DNA from: Lunularia cruciata
Taxonomy: Eukaryota; Streptophyta; Marchantiopsida; Lunulariales; Lunulariaceae
Assembly (NCBI GenBank): GCA_948567375.1
Contig: OX419758.1
Coordinates: 34,539,001-34,603,000, forward strand
Length of the DNA stretch: 64,000 nt
Reading direction: 5' to 3'
In this document: piece by piece, positions 37,549 to 48,760 of the stretch
Layout: every line of letters begins with the position of its first letter
Numbering within the stretch: the stretch's first letter is position 1
Notes under the pieces: generated by a model
What the model was told of the DNA's origin: nothing
The model's database searches: none
The model's input: the letters and a program-made list of their open reading frames with translations, nothing else
Position numbers and translations under genes: made by a program

Positions 37549-38733
37549 TCATGGAATACCCGGCATTTGATCAATCGACCACGCAAATACATCTTGGAAT
37601 TCTATGAACAGGGTAGTGTTTCTTGCCAACTCCTCCAAAGTGACAGTCTTTGAAATTTTTAAATTTTTCCCTTCAGTCAAGACAACATCTTGACAGTAAT
37701 CGAGGTTGATGACTCCTTCAACATGGCTTACTCGGCTTAACCCAAGGCGAGCTGCCATCAAACCTCCTTCTTCCAAGTCAGGTTCACCCGAGGTGAGGTC
37801 ATATGGATCTTTGTCTTCAACATCCACCTCATAGCATTCCAAGTAGTTGACTTGGACTTCATCTTTGGATTTGTCTAAGGACGAAGATGATGAGTCTTCA
37901 GACTTGTCCTTCTCTTTTGACAAACTTTTTTCCTCGTGATGGGGAACTTTTTTCCAACTCACAGTCACCAGCTTTTGATCTTTGGACGAAATGTCCTTGA
38001 ATCATAACTTCTGCTGATGCCAATCCACCACAACTTGGGCATTGTACAACCAAGGTCTTTCGATCAATAGAGGGTAACCAGTCTTAGTCACTGGTCGCAA
38101 CACAATGTAATTCAACTTGAAGGGCACCCCTCCAATGATCATGGTAATATTTGACAGCATGCCCAAAGGCCGTCTCCTGGTTTGGTCTACAAATTTCAAA
38201 ACTCTGGGTGTTGGCTCAAACATCTGATACCCTAGTCGATTTGCAGTATCCTTGGTCATGACATTCACACCGGAACCCAAATCAGTAGGTATCAATGTGA
38301 TCATGCACCTTGCAATCTCCGCATCAACCTCGGGAGATCCCAGATCTTCTTGTTCAATATGATAGATAGCGGGCAGGTCCTACTTTGACATCAACCTTAC
38401 CTTCTTAAGGGCCAAATTCAGCTGCTTCTTGTATAGCTTATTGTCTTCCCACAATTGCTTGAATGTAACATTGGCATTTATGGCTGCCAAATCTGCTACA
38501 ATATTGTATTGGGGTACTCTTCCTAATTTGACCGTCTTTGCCTTCAACTTTGGGTTCAAAGTCTCTCCACGTTCCATTTTGACTTTGGGACGTTTTAAGA
38601 TGGTGACGGGATTGCTAGTGGCCTTGACCCAAGGTTCCTCGGGTTGGCCCACCTCGGCTTGGATCAGACCCTTTATTTTAGATCGGATGTCCATCGGAAA
38701 AACTGGAGGCTTTGTCTTTGTCTCCTCCTCCAA
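37549..38733 (-). pseudogene. Aspartic protease and linker of A2
   Basis: The protease is at 38002-38304, with LIPTDLGSGVNVMTKDTANRLGY holding the catalytic Asp in a DLG-type site like that of many plant Ty3/gypsy elements (DLGA/DLGS), and MIIGGVPFKL downstream. The preceding segment (38380-38733) is an acidic and Lys-rich linker with no known domain. The following segment (37549-37968) is a Ser/Asp-rich linker ending VFAWSIDQMPGIP, the usual lead into RT. The protease matures the gag-pol polyprotein. Frames agree with RT. Confidence 0.8.
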
Positions 38734-38844
38734 ACTCAGTTCCCAAGTTCTGAGTAGTGCCTCCTTAAGTTCTTCTACAAGGCTTTAGCTTTAGCTTTCG
38801 AGAGGATCTTTTCCTCTTTGGCAGAAAGAATTGCCTTTGGGCAC

Positions 38845-39526
38845 TGTGAGCCGGCCTGTCTCTCACTCAAGATGAACCTCTGATGGCTATTATGGTAGCG
38901 CACCATGGACTAAGAAGGCAAGGAACCCCAACTCCATCATACTCCTCCAAGGCTAACACTCCAAGACTCAAGACATTGCTCACAAGAGAACTCAATGAGA
39001 GAGAGATAGTTGCAAATGAAAGGATGATGAGTACCTCCTCACCCCTTGTTTATATACTTGTGAAATAGTTACGTACCAAAGTTACTAATTACCGTAGTAA
39101 CTCAAGTTACTAGACTAAAAGTCAAAAAGTAGAAAGGAATATCCATTCACATGGGCATATTCCCCTAAGCATGTGGTCTTATCTTGACCTAACCACTAAG
39201 TCAAGGATTCCTTCACATGGGCTATCCTTGGACTAAAGAAGAATCCAAAACAAAAAGGCTTGCAGGCCCAAGAGTTCTTAACTCTTTCCTCAAAGCCAAA
39301 CACCTAGGAATAATACCAAGTCAACACACTAAAATCCAAAATAGTGGTGCTCATCTTTTCTACTTCCTTTAAAGTAAGGTCCTCTCTATCTTAGCTATGA
39401 CTAACTTTAGCTAACCATGACTAATATAGAACCATCCTTTATCTCTTTATAAATAATATCTCTTAAGTACTTGTAATACCAAGCTAAATATCACAATACC
39501 ACACACATGCACAAATGGGTGTTACA
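38845..39526 (-). repeat. Probable solo LTR of a third family, inside A2
   Basis: A 682-bp block with TG...CA ends (minus-strand TGTAACACCC to GGCTCACA) interrupting A2 between protease and gag; A2 reading continues on both sides. Two TATA-like boxes occur on the minus strand (ATTTATAAAG near 39455, GTATATAAAC near 39055). The flanks GCGC/GTGC are only a near-match, so the target duplication is imperfect. It has no coding capacity. Confidence 0.65.
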
Positions 39527-39940
39527 GCGCAGTCTCTTTGCCTTTTTAGAAGATGATGAGGTTGTACTCAGTTCTTCGGGATCACAATCCTTCTTACTTG
39601 CACTTGTCTCAACCTTCAAAATTTCAAGGTCCGGCCATTCCTCTTCCTGAGGTCTCTTCTCCTCAAGCGTGATGCAATTTACATTAGTATCTCCCTTTGC
39701 CTGAATCGCTGCACGCTCAGCGGGAGTCTATACATATTTTATAGGCGGCTTCGGGTTCGGTGGGTGAGGGCATTGGTTGCCCATATGGCCCAATCCTTTG
39801 CAATTTCTGCACTGGGGAACGTACCCAATTTGCCTTCTTGGCTCCGGACAATTTGGAGACCAATGTCCCATTGAGCCACAATTGTAACAGGCTCCGGGTG
39901 CAACATTCTGAGGTCAATTTTGGTTGCTCATTGGTGGTCT

Positions 39941-41599
39941 TCATGGAGGAGCATTGGGGTTATACTCCCTTGGTCCAAACCTCAGACCTTGATACGATGT
40001 GCTTGCCTGAGGCTGTACCTCTTGCGTTTGGTACAAAACTTCTTCTTCCTCATCTTCGTTCCATCCCAGATTCCAATCAATCTGCTGCACCAAGAATGCA
40101 TTACAAGTATTGCATTCCGTGTTTTCATGGCCCGACTTGCCACATGCAGTGCACCATACATTCAATCTGCCAAATGCTGGTGCCTTCCTTCTATCTTTAG
40201 CCCCAATCATATGGATCTTAAAATCCAAAAACTCCTTGATGAGGGCATCCAGCTTGGTATCCGCCTTATGTACACTCTTTGCTAGAGGAGTCACTGGTTT
40301 CTTACCCCCACGTCTTCTTACTCATCTTGGCTTTGATTCTTCTTTGGATTCCGAAGAAGAGCTCAAAGACGTGGAGGATTTCTTTGAAGAAGGGGATGTA
40401 TTGCATGAAGCTCTCCTTTTGGGCTTCTTGCCTTTCTTCTCTCGATTTCTCCGGTTGCCGGCAGAGTGAGAGTGGGCTGCCTCGTAGCGGGTGACATGTT
40501 TGAGTACCTTGTCAAGGGAAGTTACATTCCTCTCCCTTGCAAAGATTCAAATCTCTGGTGAAAGTCCTCCTAGGAACCAGGTAATAGCTTGGGCATTGGA
40601 GTAACCCACCACCCCCGATTGCTTTGGAACTCAGTTCAAGAGTGCCATGAACCGCTCAGAGTAGTCTCTCAACTTCTCCTTCTTGCCTTGGTCTAAATCA
40701 TTGAGTGCCACAAAGACACTCGTATTGTAGTCAACCTCTCGGAATTGTTCTAGGAAGTTGTTTCTCAAGTCTGCCCAGTCTGCCGGTACAAACCCCTTTT
40801 AGGTCACATGGGTGTACCAGCTCCGAGCTTTCTTTTGGAGTAGACTTGGGAAAATTTGCAGTCAATCGGCCAAATCATGCTCCTTGTTAGCAAAGGAGAT
40901 GACTTTGAATTCTTTGATGAATTCATCGGGGTCTTTGTCTTGTTCTACCCCCTTATACTTCTGATAGGCATGTCGGGTGACAAGGAGAGAAGTCATCGTT
41001 TGATGCACTAGGATTAGCTAGGGTATATTTGAACTTGAGGGAATTGAGGAATTGGCTGGAATTGACGCCGTGTTGTCAGCCCAAGGATTCCAATTTGTCA
41101 AATTCAAGGAAGGGTCTTCTTTGACAATTTCTTCTATGAGAGTGTCAACTTCAACCCGGTTGGAAGATTCAAGATCAACACCTTTGATGTGTTCTTCAAA
41201 ATTCCTTCGAGACAACCAAGGAATCATTCGTAGAAGATGCTGACACTCTTCCATGAGTGTCTATGCTATCTTCTCCCAAACAAAGTTCTTTAAGGACGCG
41301 ACTTCCTTTATAGCTCTAGGGGAAGTCGGTATACTGGGCCATAATGCATATGTCTGGCCACTCGAGTCTTTCTTCTTTTTGGATGAAGAGGGGGATGCAA
41401 AGTAGCCTTGCCAACCACCTTTGCATTTCTTGTAGTCAAGTTCTTGCATGGCTTCTTGCACTTTGTGAAGGAGTTGAAAGTCCAACACTTCTCGTTTGGT
41501 TTTGTCAAAAGTGGATGGGATTTTCAGACGTTTGTCTTCTTCATGTTGCAATGCTCCTCTTTGAACTCTCTCTTCCCGTTGTTCTCTCGATGCAGACAT
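39941..41599 (-). pseudogene. gag of A2
   Basis: The frame starts near 41599 (MSASREQRE). The capsid-like region around 40560-40990 has FIKEFKVISFANKEHDLAD, RSWYTHVT, ADLRNNFLEQF and LRDYSERFMALL, typical of retrotransposon gag. A basic linker (near 40330-40480) and a zinc knuckle CTACGKSGHENTEC (C-x2-C-x4-H-x4-C, near 40130-40170) follow. A second knuckle-like motif is visible at ~39780-39860. Several stops and shifts. Gag would form the particle and bind element RNA. Confidence 0.8.
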
Positions 41600-41661
41600 T
41601 CATATTGCTTTGATACCCAGTTTTGAATTTGGCTTTGTATTCTTCCACTTAAGAGATTTGT

Positions 41662-41680
41662 ATCCCTAGCAGCGGCGCCA
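41662..41680 (-). other. Primer-binding site of A2 (tRNA-Asp)
   Basis: TGGCGCCGCTGCTAGGGAT on the minus strand, seven bases inside the 5' LTR. It matches the complement of a plant tRNA-Asp 3' end (TGGCGCCGTTGCCGGGGAT) with few differences; the comparison is from memory. This primer is known for plant Ty3/gypsy elements. Confidence 0.8.
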
Positions 41681-41687
41681 AAAATCA

Positions 41688-43226
41688 TGTGACAACCTAA
41701 AAAATATCACTTTTGCGGTAATCGGGTAAGTAAAGTTTGTTCCCGCAGATATACGAGTCAGAATTGGTCAAATATAAAGTCAAACAGTAACATGTAGTTC
41801 TTCTTGAGTTCTTCTTTAGTCTCTCAGGTAGAAACCACACCCAGAAGAGAGTAACAAGCACTAATTCGCAGTCTTGTCACAAATTAGCACTCCGTAATCA
41901 CAACTCCTTCAATTCTTTCTAAAAAATCTTGATTGTGATGATTCAAGCGCTCCCAAAAATGGCACTTCATTGCAAAAAGACTTTGCCCCAAAATTGTGTT
42001 CCACCCCTCTACTGAAGGCACAACTTCCTTGATCAAAATTGCTTCACATCAACTTCTCACTACCCTCACAAATGCAGAATACTACCAACACTACAATTCC
42101 TTTCAGATCTATCAAGGCATTGCTTTGATAGCACTTCACCCAGGATCAAACACACAGAATGAAAATCAAGGCTACGGATTCCAACATCCAACAAGCACTC
42201 TGACTTGCAATTCAAATTTCTCCACACACGCACAAACACAATTGCAAAGCTAATACTTGGAATCAAGCTCAAGCGACGAGCACTGCTTCAGAGCACTTTG
42301 CTTTATCTATTCTCAGAAATAATGAGCACTGAACAACATAAGACTACGAATGCCACTCTTGAATAGTGAAGCAATCAACAATTATCTTCCTAATGTACCT
42401 CTTCCTTATGACTCTACAAATCTGTAGATCCGAAATGACAGATCCGAAATGACAATGCACCTCTTCATATCTGCCTATTCAAATCTCAAATCGGTTATTA
42501 ATCCGATCCAATGTCTACTTCTTCTTTGGCTTTCAAACCTGATCCCAAAGTAACTTTACTTCCTATTGCTTTGTCCTTTGGTTTCATAATTCCTACATCT
42601 TCTACCAAATCTAACAATTCTCTTTCCTAGTCTGACATTTCCTTAGTACATAATCTATCTAACTCCTTATCTTCTGACCCACTCTTCTCTAATGTCTCCA
42701 ATGGTAACTCTGAAGACATCTGCACTCCTACTTCATCTACTTCAGGTTTTGTTCTAACATCTTTCTGAAGTTTATCTATCTCCAACTTTACCAAATCTAA
42801 TCTTGATATTATCTTCTACTTCTAATATCTTCCTATCTACACGAGTTTTGAGACTAATCAACAATGCATTCAAATTTGTATCTTTCGCATGTCTCCTCCG
42901 TGTCTCCTGCACCAACAACTTAAACTTGTGCAGCATTGTCTCTTCAATATGAACACTGGCCTCTGTACTTAGCATTGCATTCATCTTGATTACAATCTCC
43001 TTCAATGGCTCCAATCTCATCTTCCTTTTGCATTCCCAATCTGCAAGCCAATCTTCCCGGTACATTGCCAATTCTACTTCAAACTCGGCTTTCACATTTT
43101 CCTTCTCCTTCTCCTTTTGTACAACCTTCTCTTCCTGATTACGAAGTAACTCTTGTAATCTCTCTTCTTCCCTATATCTCATTGTCAACTCCCGTTGCCA
43201 CAGTTGCTTCTTCTCTTCTACACTCT
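41688..43226 (-). repeat. 5' LTR of A2, inner part
   Basis: The 3' portion of the A2 5' LTR (minus strand), from the B1 insertion point to the primer site, ending GTTGTCACA at 41688. It holds the last ~240 codons of the LTR ORF and the R/U5 part. CTCT at 43223-43226 is the target duplication of B1. Confidence 0.9.
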
Positions 43227-43333
43227 TGTTGTGCGTATATACATTGCTACACAACATACATCGCTGTCAACATCATACACTTTAAAAGCACAACTCACAC
43301 ATAAGTCATACATAGACTCTAAAGTGCCACAAT
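43227..43333 (-). repeat. Split repeat B2 of B1 (outermost 3' end)
   Basis: 107 bp, minus strand ending CGCACAACA at the element's 3' tip. It differs from repeat B1 (43784-43890) at three positions that I can see. Confidence 0.9.
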
Positions 43334-43781
43334 AATCAGATTACTTACCACTCTCAACTCAACTCAACTCAGATCAGTACTTGATCTGTCACTCTATAAA
43401 CTACCAACAACTAGGCATTGATTACAGTCAAGCCACACCCACTCAAGCATAGAGAATCTAGGTGACGCTTGCCGGCCTCTGTCCACCATAGCCAGGAACT
43501 CAAAGGCTCAACATCAGAGAAGTGAGCTCTCTGGAGCTCACTTCGAAACTATACCCCATGGACTCAAGCTAGCTCTAAAACCCTAACGGTCCCATTGACG
43601 GCACACTTGACGGTGCAAACAGTGCAAAGTGATAGTGGGCTCCACCGTGAAGTCAGTACCCCAAACACAAAATCTAACTGTCAAAAAGTAGTTGCTGAGA
43701 AACTGTTGAAATAACTCTAACTACTATCACTGGAACTCCAATGTCCGAGCATCTAGATGCGGCACTACAAATGGCGTGACA
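43334..43781 (-). repeat. Split repeat A2 of B1
   Basis: 448 bp, minus strand starting TGTCACGCCATTTG and ending AATCTGATT. It matches repeat A1 at the other end of the element (52688-53134, 447 bp), roughly nine of ten bases alike by eye. Confidence 0.9.
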
Positions 43782-43783
43782 GC

Positions 43784-43890
43784 TGTCGTGCGTATATACA
43801 TTGCTACACAACATACATCGCTGTCAACATCATACACTATAAAAGCACAACTCACACATAAGGCATACATAGACTCTAAAGTGCCACAAT
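43784..43890 (-). repeat. Split repeat B1 of element B1
   Basis: 107 bp, minus strand beginning ATTGTGGCACTTTAGAG directly after a purine tract and ending CGTGCACGACA-type sequence two bases before repeat A2. The junction to A2 holds the palindrome GACAGCTGTC. Confidence 0.9.
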
Positions 43891-43901
43891 CGCCCCTCTA
43901 G
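43891..43901 (-). other. Polypurine tract of element B1
   Basis: TAGAGGGGCG on the minus strand, just before repeat B1. A plus-strand primer here would place the start of cDNA repeat synthesis at repeat B1 and not at repeat A2. Confidence 0.55.
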
Positions 43902-44057
43902 CTGGCGGTTAGGTCCCTCTAACTCCACATAGCCATCTACTCTAAGTATATGGTATACCCTCTAATGGGCAAAGATCAGGAAGCCGGGTGCTATGGAGCC
44001 CCATCGTTAGTCGCCTATCTGCAATCTATACCATATAAAGAATGAACTAGCTATAGG

Positions 44058-44420
44058 TCAAGTACATCTAGGACATAACCACTGTCCCTGAGGAACCTTT
44101 GTGAGGGGAGGAGTCATACATGCCATATGCCATCCTCTCGAGCAGCTATCACACACTAACATAGTAGCAGCTCCACCAGAAGAGCCACATAACATACACC
44201 TCAAGCCTGCACGTACAAGTGCCAAGCTTGGGTCCATAGTACCATCAATGTTTGGGAGGTGGCATGGTGCACAATTGCGCACATGGTCCTTCCAAACAAC
44301 ACCATCACGTCCTTCTAACACAAGGACTCCAGATGGCAAAACCTCATGCACTCTCAAGATAGTGCGGCCTATAGAAACATCAAGTGTCGTCGGTGCTGTC
44401 TGTTGTAGATATACATAGAC
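44058..44420 (-). pseudogene. C-terminal SH3-like part and PHD finger of B1 integrase
   Basis: RVHEVLPSGVLVLEGRDG looks like the small barrel that ends many Ty3 integrases. The PHD finger follows: CMLCGSSGGAATMLVCDSC, then GWHMAC, and LCPRC just before the stop. That gives the full C4-H-C3 ligand set (C-x2-C...C-x2-C-x4-H-x2-C...C-x2-C) with the aromatic residues normal for PHD. PHD fingers read the N-terminal tail of histone H3. Here it likely steers integration to particular chromatin, the role chromodomains have in chromoviruses. The frame is the same as integrase, with a TGA near 44460 between them. Confidence 0.88.
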
Positions 44421-44462
44421 GCCTGGATGAAATCAACAGATCGAGTGTCTATAACCTCCTCC

Positions 44463-45635
44463 TCAAATGGTAGCATAGCGTAAAGTATCTCTATGCTGAG
44501 CAATTGCCAAGTTCTCAAAGGCCATCGGCATCACTCTCCAAAAGATCTCTGCCCGCTGAGAACATGCGCTCGTCCATACATCAAGGTCATCCAAGTCCAA
44601 AACTACAGTAGCATCTCGACGAATAGCTGCAGGTAAATCTGGATCTCGTCCATAGAGTAGAAAGTATGGAGAGAAGGATGCCAAGGAGGCTTGCCGGCTG
44701 AACCGATAGCCCATGGCCAACCAAGGTAATTGGAGATCCCAATCTCCCAAGTGGCCTCTCTGCAAACCATACTTTTGCAATCCTCTCTTCACCGTCTGAA
44801 CCACTCTCTCTGCTAAGCCATCTGCCTTAGGGTGATCTCGGGATGTAGTACAATGATCAATCAAAGCCTTGTCACACAAGACCTGAAACTCCCCCAAGAA
44901 CTCTATACCCTGATCAGTCAAAACCTCAGTTGGTGCACCAAAATGACTAAGAACTTGATCCAGGAACGAGTAAGCGGTCCCTTCACTAGACTTGTCAGGA
45001 AGTGCCACCAGCTCAATCCACTTGGAGAAGTGCTCCACCATCACCAAAACATACCGATGATGTCTCACAGTCAGCAGTAAAGGTCCGGCAAAGTCCAAAG
45101 TCCAACGGTAACCTAATCCCATGATAGGTAATGGGTGTAACTGTGGCGTAGGAGCATTGAATGATGCTCTAACTTGGTCACAAACCATACATCTAGCAAC
45201 AAACTGCTATACCTCGGTCTGCATACCGTGCCACCAATAATGACTCTGAAGTAAGCTATATGTACGCTTTACTCCAATATGTCCTAGCTCCTCATGAGCA
45301 TGATGGACCAATTGTGGTCTTTGAGATGGAAGTGGTACTACTCGCACTCTACCGTCCTTCCATACACGCAAAAGGTGTCTACCCTCCAATCTGAACCATC
45401 TCGCTTGTTGAAGAACACGGTCTCTCTCCTTGGCCCCAACTATGCCACCCACAACACCAGTGCAAAGATAGTCCATCACTAAGACATCATCATGAATGTC
45501 TCGCTGAACTATACCAATATCTTCACTCTCTGGATCTGTGACCTCAATAACTCCTCCTATATGCGCTAAGAGAGATACCACCAAAGCCTTTAAAAATATA
45601 CACAGAAAGGCCGATGCATGCCAACCTGGCACCAT
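44463..45635 (-). pseudogene. Integrase of B1
   Basis: Zinc-binding part: LVHHAHEELGHIGVKRTYSLL, then YWWHGMQTEV, and CMVCDQ after one stop (HHCC type). Catalytic core: TLDFAGP (Asp), LTDQGIEFLGEFQ (Asp) and KADGLAERVVQTVKRG (Glu), so the D-D-E triad is intact. One stop (near 45204) splits the zinc part from the core. It would insert the element cDNA, which fits the 4-bp target duplication. Confidence 0.9.
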
Positions 45636-45680
45636 CTCCTCATCTGTCTCACCATGCCAACGTGCTCCGGTCTGATCTTG

Positions 45681-46103
45681 CTAGCTGGGACATGGGTTTC
45701 TACTCAACCCATCTGCATCATGGTTCACCACACCAGGTCTATGAACAACCGTGAAATCATACTCCTGTAAAATCAGAGCCCATCGTGCAAGCTTCCCTGA
45801 AAGCTTGTCGGACTCCATCAACCACTTCAGCGGCTGATGATCAGTGATGAGAGTGAAGGGGTTACCAAATAGGTAACATCGGAAATGTACTACTGCCCAA
45901 ACTGCTGCCAAGCACTCTCCCTCATATGAACTAAACTTCACCTCCGCTGAATTGTTGGAGCGACTAGCATAGGCCACCACAAACTCCTTCTCCTCATCAT
46001 CATGTTGGGTGAGCATTGCTCCAAGCCCCAACATACTCCAATCAGTATGAACCTGAAATGGTCGTCCCTTGATTGGTCTCCTCAAAATAGGAGCAGATGT
46101 CAA
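45681..46103 (-). pseudogene. RNase H of B1
   Basis: FQVHTDWSMLGLGAMLTQ (Asp), SSYEGECLAAVWAV (Glu), LITDHQPLKWLM (Asp) and NHDADGLSRNP (Asp): all four acidic residues are present. It is in frame with RT, with a stop just after SRNPCPS. It degrades template RNA during cDNA synthesis. Confidence 0.9.
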
Positions 46104-46250
46104 CCTCTCCTTGAGCTCTACAAAAGCTCTCTCCTGCTCATCTCCCCAACACCACTCCTATGTAAGCTTGGTCAGCTTTGTCAAGGCCTTGACAATGGCA
46201 CTAAATCCTCTAACATAGCGGCGATAGAAGTTTGCCAACCCAAGGAATGC

Positions 46251-47171
46251 TCACACTGTGCTCACATCCGTAGGCCAAGGAATACGTGCAATAGCCTCTA
46301 CCTTGGTCTGCTGAACACCAAGTCCTCCGGGGTAGATAGTGTGATCCAAATACTCAACCTGCTTGTGGAAGAACCTACACTTCCCAGGATGTAATTTGAG
46401 TCCATGAGATCTCAACCTCTCAAACACCTCCAACAACTGTCTTTCATGCTCCTCCATAGTAGTGCTATAAACCAAAATGTCATCAATATAGCACCGAGCA
46501 AAATCCAATCTAGCTAGGATCCTATCCATGACCCTCTGGAACTCAGCAGAAGCGTTCTTCAACCCAAATGGTAAGAACCTCCACTGATATAACACATCCT
46601 TGCCATGAGGATCAATAGCCCAAAATGCTATTTTGGACTTATCCTCCTCCCTGATCGGCAACTGATGATATCCCGCTTGAAGATCCAAAGTACTGAAGAC
46701 CTTTGCATGCCTAATCACATCAAAAATCTCCTCCAGTGTAGGCATGGCATACCGATCAGCCCTGGTCTGTCGGTTGATAGGACGGTAATCTCCACACATC
46801 CGCCTATCTGTATAGTTGCCATGCATATCCTTCTTGGCTGGCATCACTATCGCTGATGCATACTCTCTATGTGAAATCTCAACCAAACCAGCCTCAAAAA
46901 GGTCACTACTCCGGCTTTGAATCAATGTCCTCTCCGTATCACTATATTGATAAGGACGTCGGAAAACTGGTGTGTTGCTAGTCAGCTCAATCCGTATACC
47001 AGGTCCCTTCAGAGCACCCAAATCCTTCATACTAAAGGCAAAACAACTCATGTGACTCCTCAAGAACCTCCAAACCCTCCGTCTTTCCTCTCTAGTAAGC
47101 TTGGGTCCAAGATCTGGCTCCCAAGTATCCTCTGTAATTGTAGTAGGAGTGAAAGACGTAATGACTGACTG
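46251..47171 (-). pseudogene. Reverse transcriptase of B1
   Basis: A 270-codon open stretch: RRPYQYSDTERTLI, MCGDYRPINRQTRADRY, FSTLDLQAGYHQL (motif A, Asp), FLPFGLKNASAEFQRVMD and CYIDDILVYSTT (motif C, Y-I-D-D), then LHPGKCRFF. It is complete through the palm and the start of the thumb. The next codons (near 46248) have TGA where the family has Arg (CGA) in VRAFLGLANFYRRY. It is in the same frame as the methyltransferase upstream. Confidence 0.93.
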
Positions 47172-48500
47172 CTACACTGGGCCCTTGGGAGCAATAGTGT
47201 CATGCTTCCGACCACTAGAGGTCCCAACCTCCGTGTGAAAAACTCCCTCCACTCTAGCTGCAAGCTCCACACGTCCTCTAGCTGCATCCCATGTGGACCA
47301 AGGGTGTAATCCAAGTAGCCCACGCTCACCTGGATGGACTCCAAGTATACCACTCTCCCTAGTAGCTATTGGATGTATCCCAAGAATACCATGTCCACTT
47401 GATCCATTGCCCCCAGCATGTACTTGAATCGTCTTGATAGGCACATGGCTCACAAGTGTCCGAGTGGTGATGCCTATCAAGCGCATCCTACGCTGCTCTG
47501 CCAAGCCAAGGCTCACAATCCAGGTCAAACAGTTCAGGTCCATAGCCTGACCGAACACCTGATGCCTGGATGCCTCTGACACTACTGGAACAGCGGTAAT
47601 ACCGGTGCAAAAACCCATCGCCCGCTCTCTCTCATCAGCATTGGGCTCCACCAACTGCTGTAACTGTGAGTCCCAGACAAGTCTAGGTCCTCCATCTCAA
47701 AAAGCATGAGAGCTTGGGAAACTCATGAGTGTGGGAAATGCAGCTCTAGGCTGTCCAACTAGGTTCACCACTGCCATAGGTGACCTATCAGCCACTGTTT
47801 GAGACTGATGCCCAACATCCAAGATATCATCAACAAGAATGTGGTTCAATCGCTGAATCCCATCATAAGCACGCAATAGAACCTCTCTGGGTAAGAGGTT
47901 TGTCCACCAAAGACAAAGACGATGAGCCCGTGATCCCACTCTAGCTGCATCTAACAATACAGCAAGTCCCATCCGAGAATGGACATGATGTGTACTCGCC
48001 ACCACTCTAGTGCAAGAATCACCCATCAAAGGAACGTTCTCCAAAAGGTAAGTTGGAGAAACAAACTGATGAACCTGGAGATGTCGTAGTATCCGTAACA
48101 TCTCCCAAAACACACCAAAACAAGGATCCTAAAGACCTTATCCTCTACCAACACGTGTATGTCCCTGACATGGCCATCCAGAAATCACCAAGTGAATAGG
48201 CCCATGTCTCTCTAGGTCATGCGCCCCCAGTAAGGAAATGTCTGCAGGTAGGGCCTTCTGGTAACCTCTGACTATGGATATTGGTAATAACTCTGGATAC
48301 TGATAGGCCAAGTGTGCCACATGATGTAGAGAGATTCGCCTAGCAGTCTCATCTCTCTCTACATACAAGTACATCTGTACTCGGATACCCGCTTGTAACA
48401 CCGTAGCTAGTCCAGTGCTGATCCCACCAAACAACTCCAATAGGCATATCTCCTCTACTGGATACTACCAAGCTATGAGTGTGGTATCTAGAGGTGTCAA
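47172..48500 (-). pseudogene. DNA cytosine-5 methyltransferase domain of B1 (DNMT3/DRM type)
   Basis: About 440 codons in the pol frame between protease and RT. Motif I: LLELFGGISTGLATVLQAG (AdoMet binding). Motif II-like: YLYVERDETAR. Motif IV: VISGWPCQGHT with the catalytic Cys. Motif VI: YLLENVPL. Motif VIII-like: SRAHRLCLWWTNL. Motifs IX-X: ERERAMGF and SEASRHQVFGQAMDLNCLTWIVSLGL, the arrangement of DNMT3/DRM enzymes (RQ-LG-...). Three stops interrupt it, one (HAF-TGA-DGG) where B3 has CGA. Such a domain could methylate element DNA or cDNA at cytosines. The N-terminal boundary is approximate. Confidence 0.9.
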
Positions 48501-48760
48501 AGCAATCGCCTCTGGAGGCTCATCCTCACACTCATCTCCTGATGGTACAAAGGCTCCACTCCAAGCCTGCTGCACCAACTGATCTGCATGCTACTGCAAT
48601 GCCTCCTCTGAACTCCACAATGGAACATCCAAGGTGGATGGAACAATCCCACTAGTACTCCAAAGCCGAGTGATCTCCTTTGGTATTGGAGTATCCTCTG
48701 CATGGGCGTTCTCCTCCAACAAGTCACTAGGCCAAGTAACTACACCATTGAAAGCAAAAT

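Noticed and set aside
43227-43890. Repeat B-A-B at the 3' end of B1 as two tandem solo LTRs left in the target
   Set aside because: The outer flank is the A2 LTR with a matching 4-bp duplication around the whole unit, and three 5' ends in the window begin at repeat A alone.
44058-44357. PHD finger ORF as a host chromatin gene
   Set aside because: It is in frame with the integrase, a fixed distance before the 3' repeats, and no host-gene context is visible.
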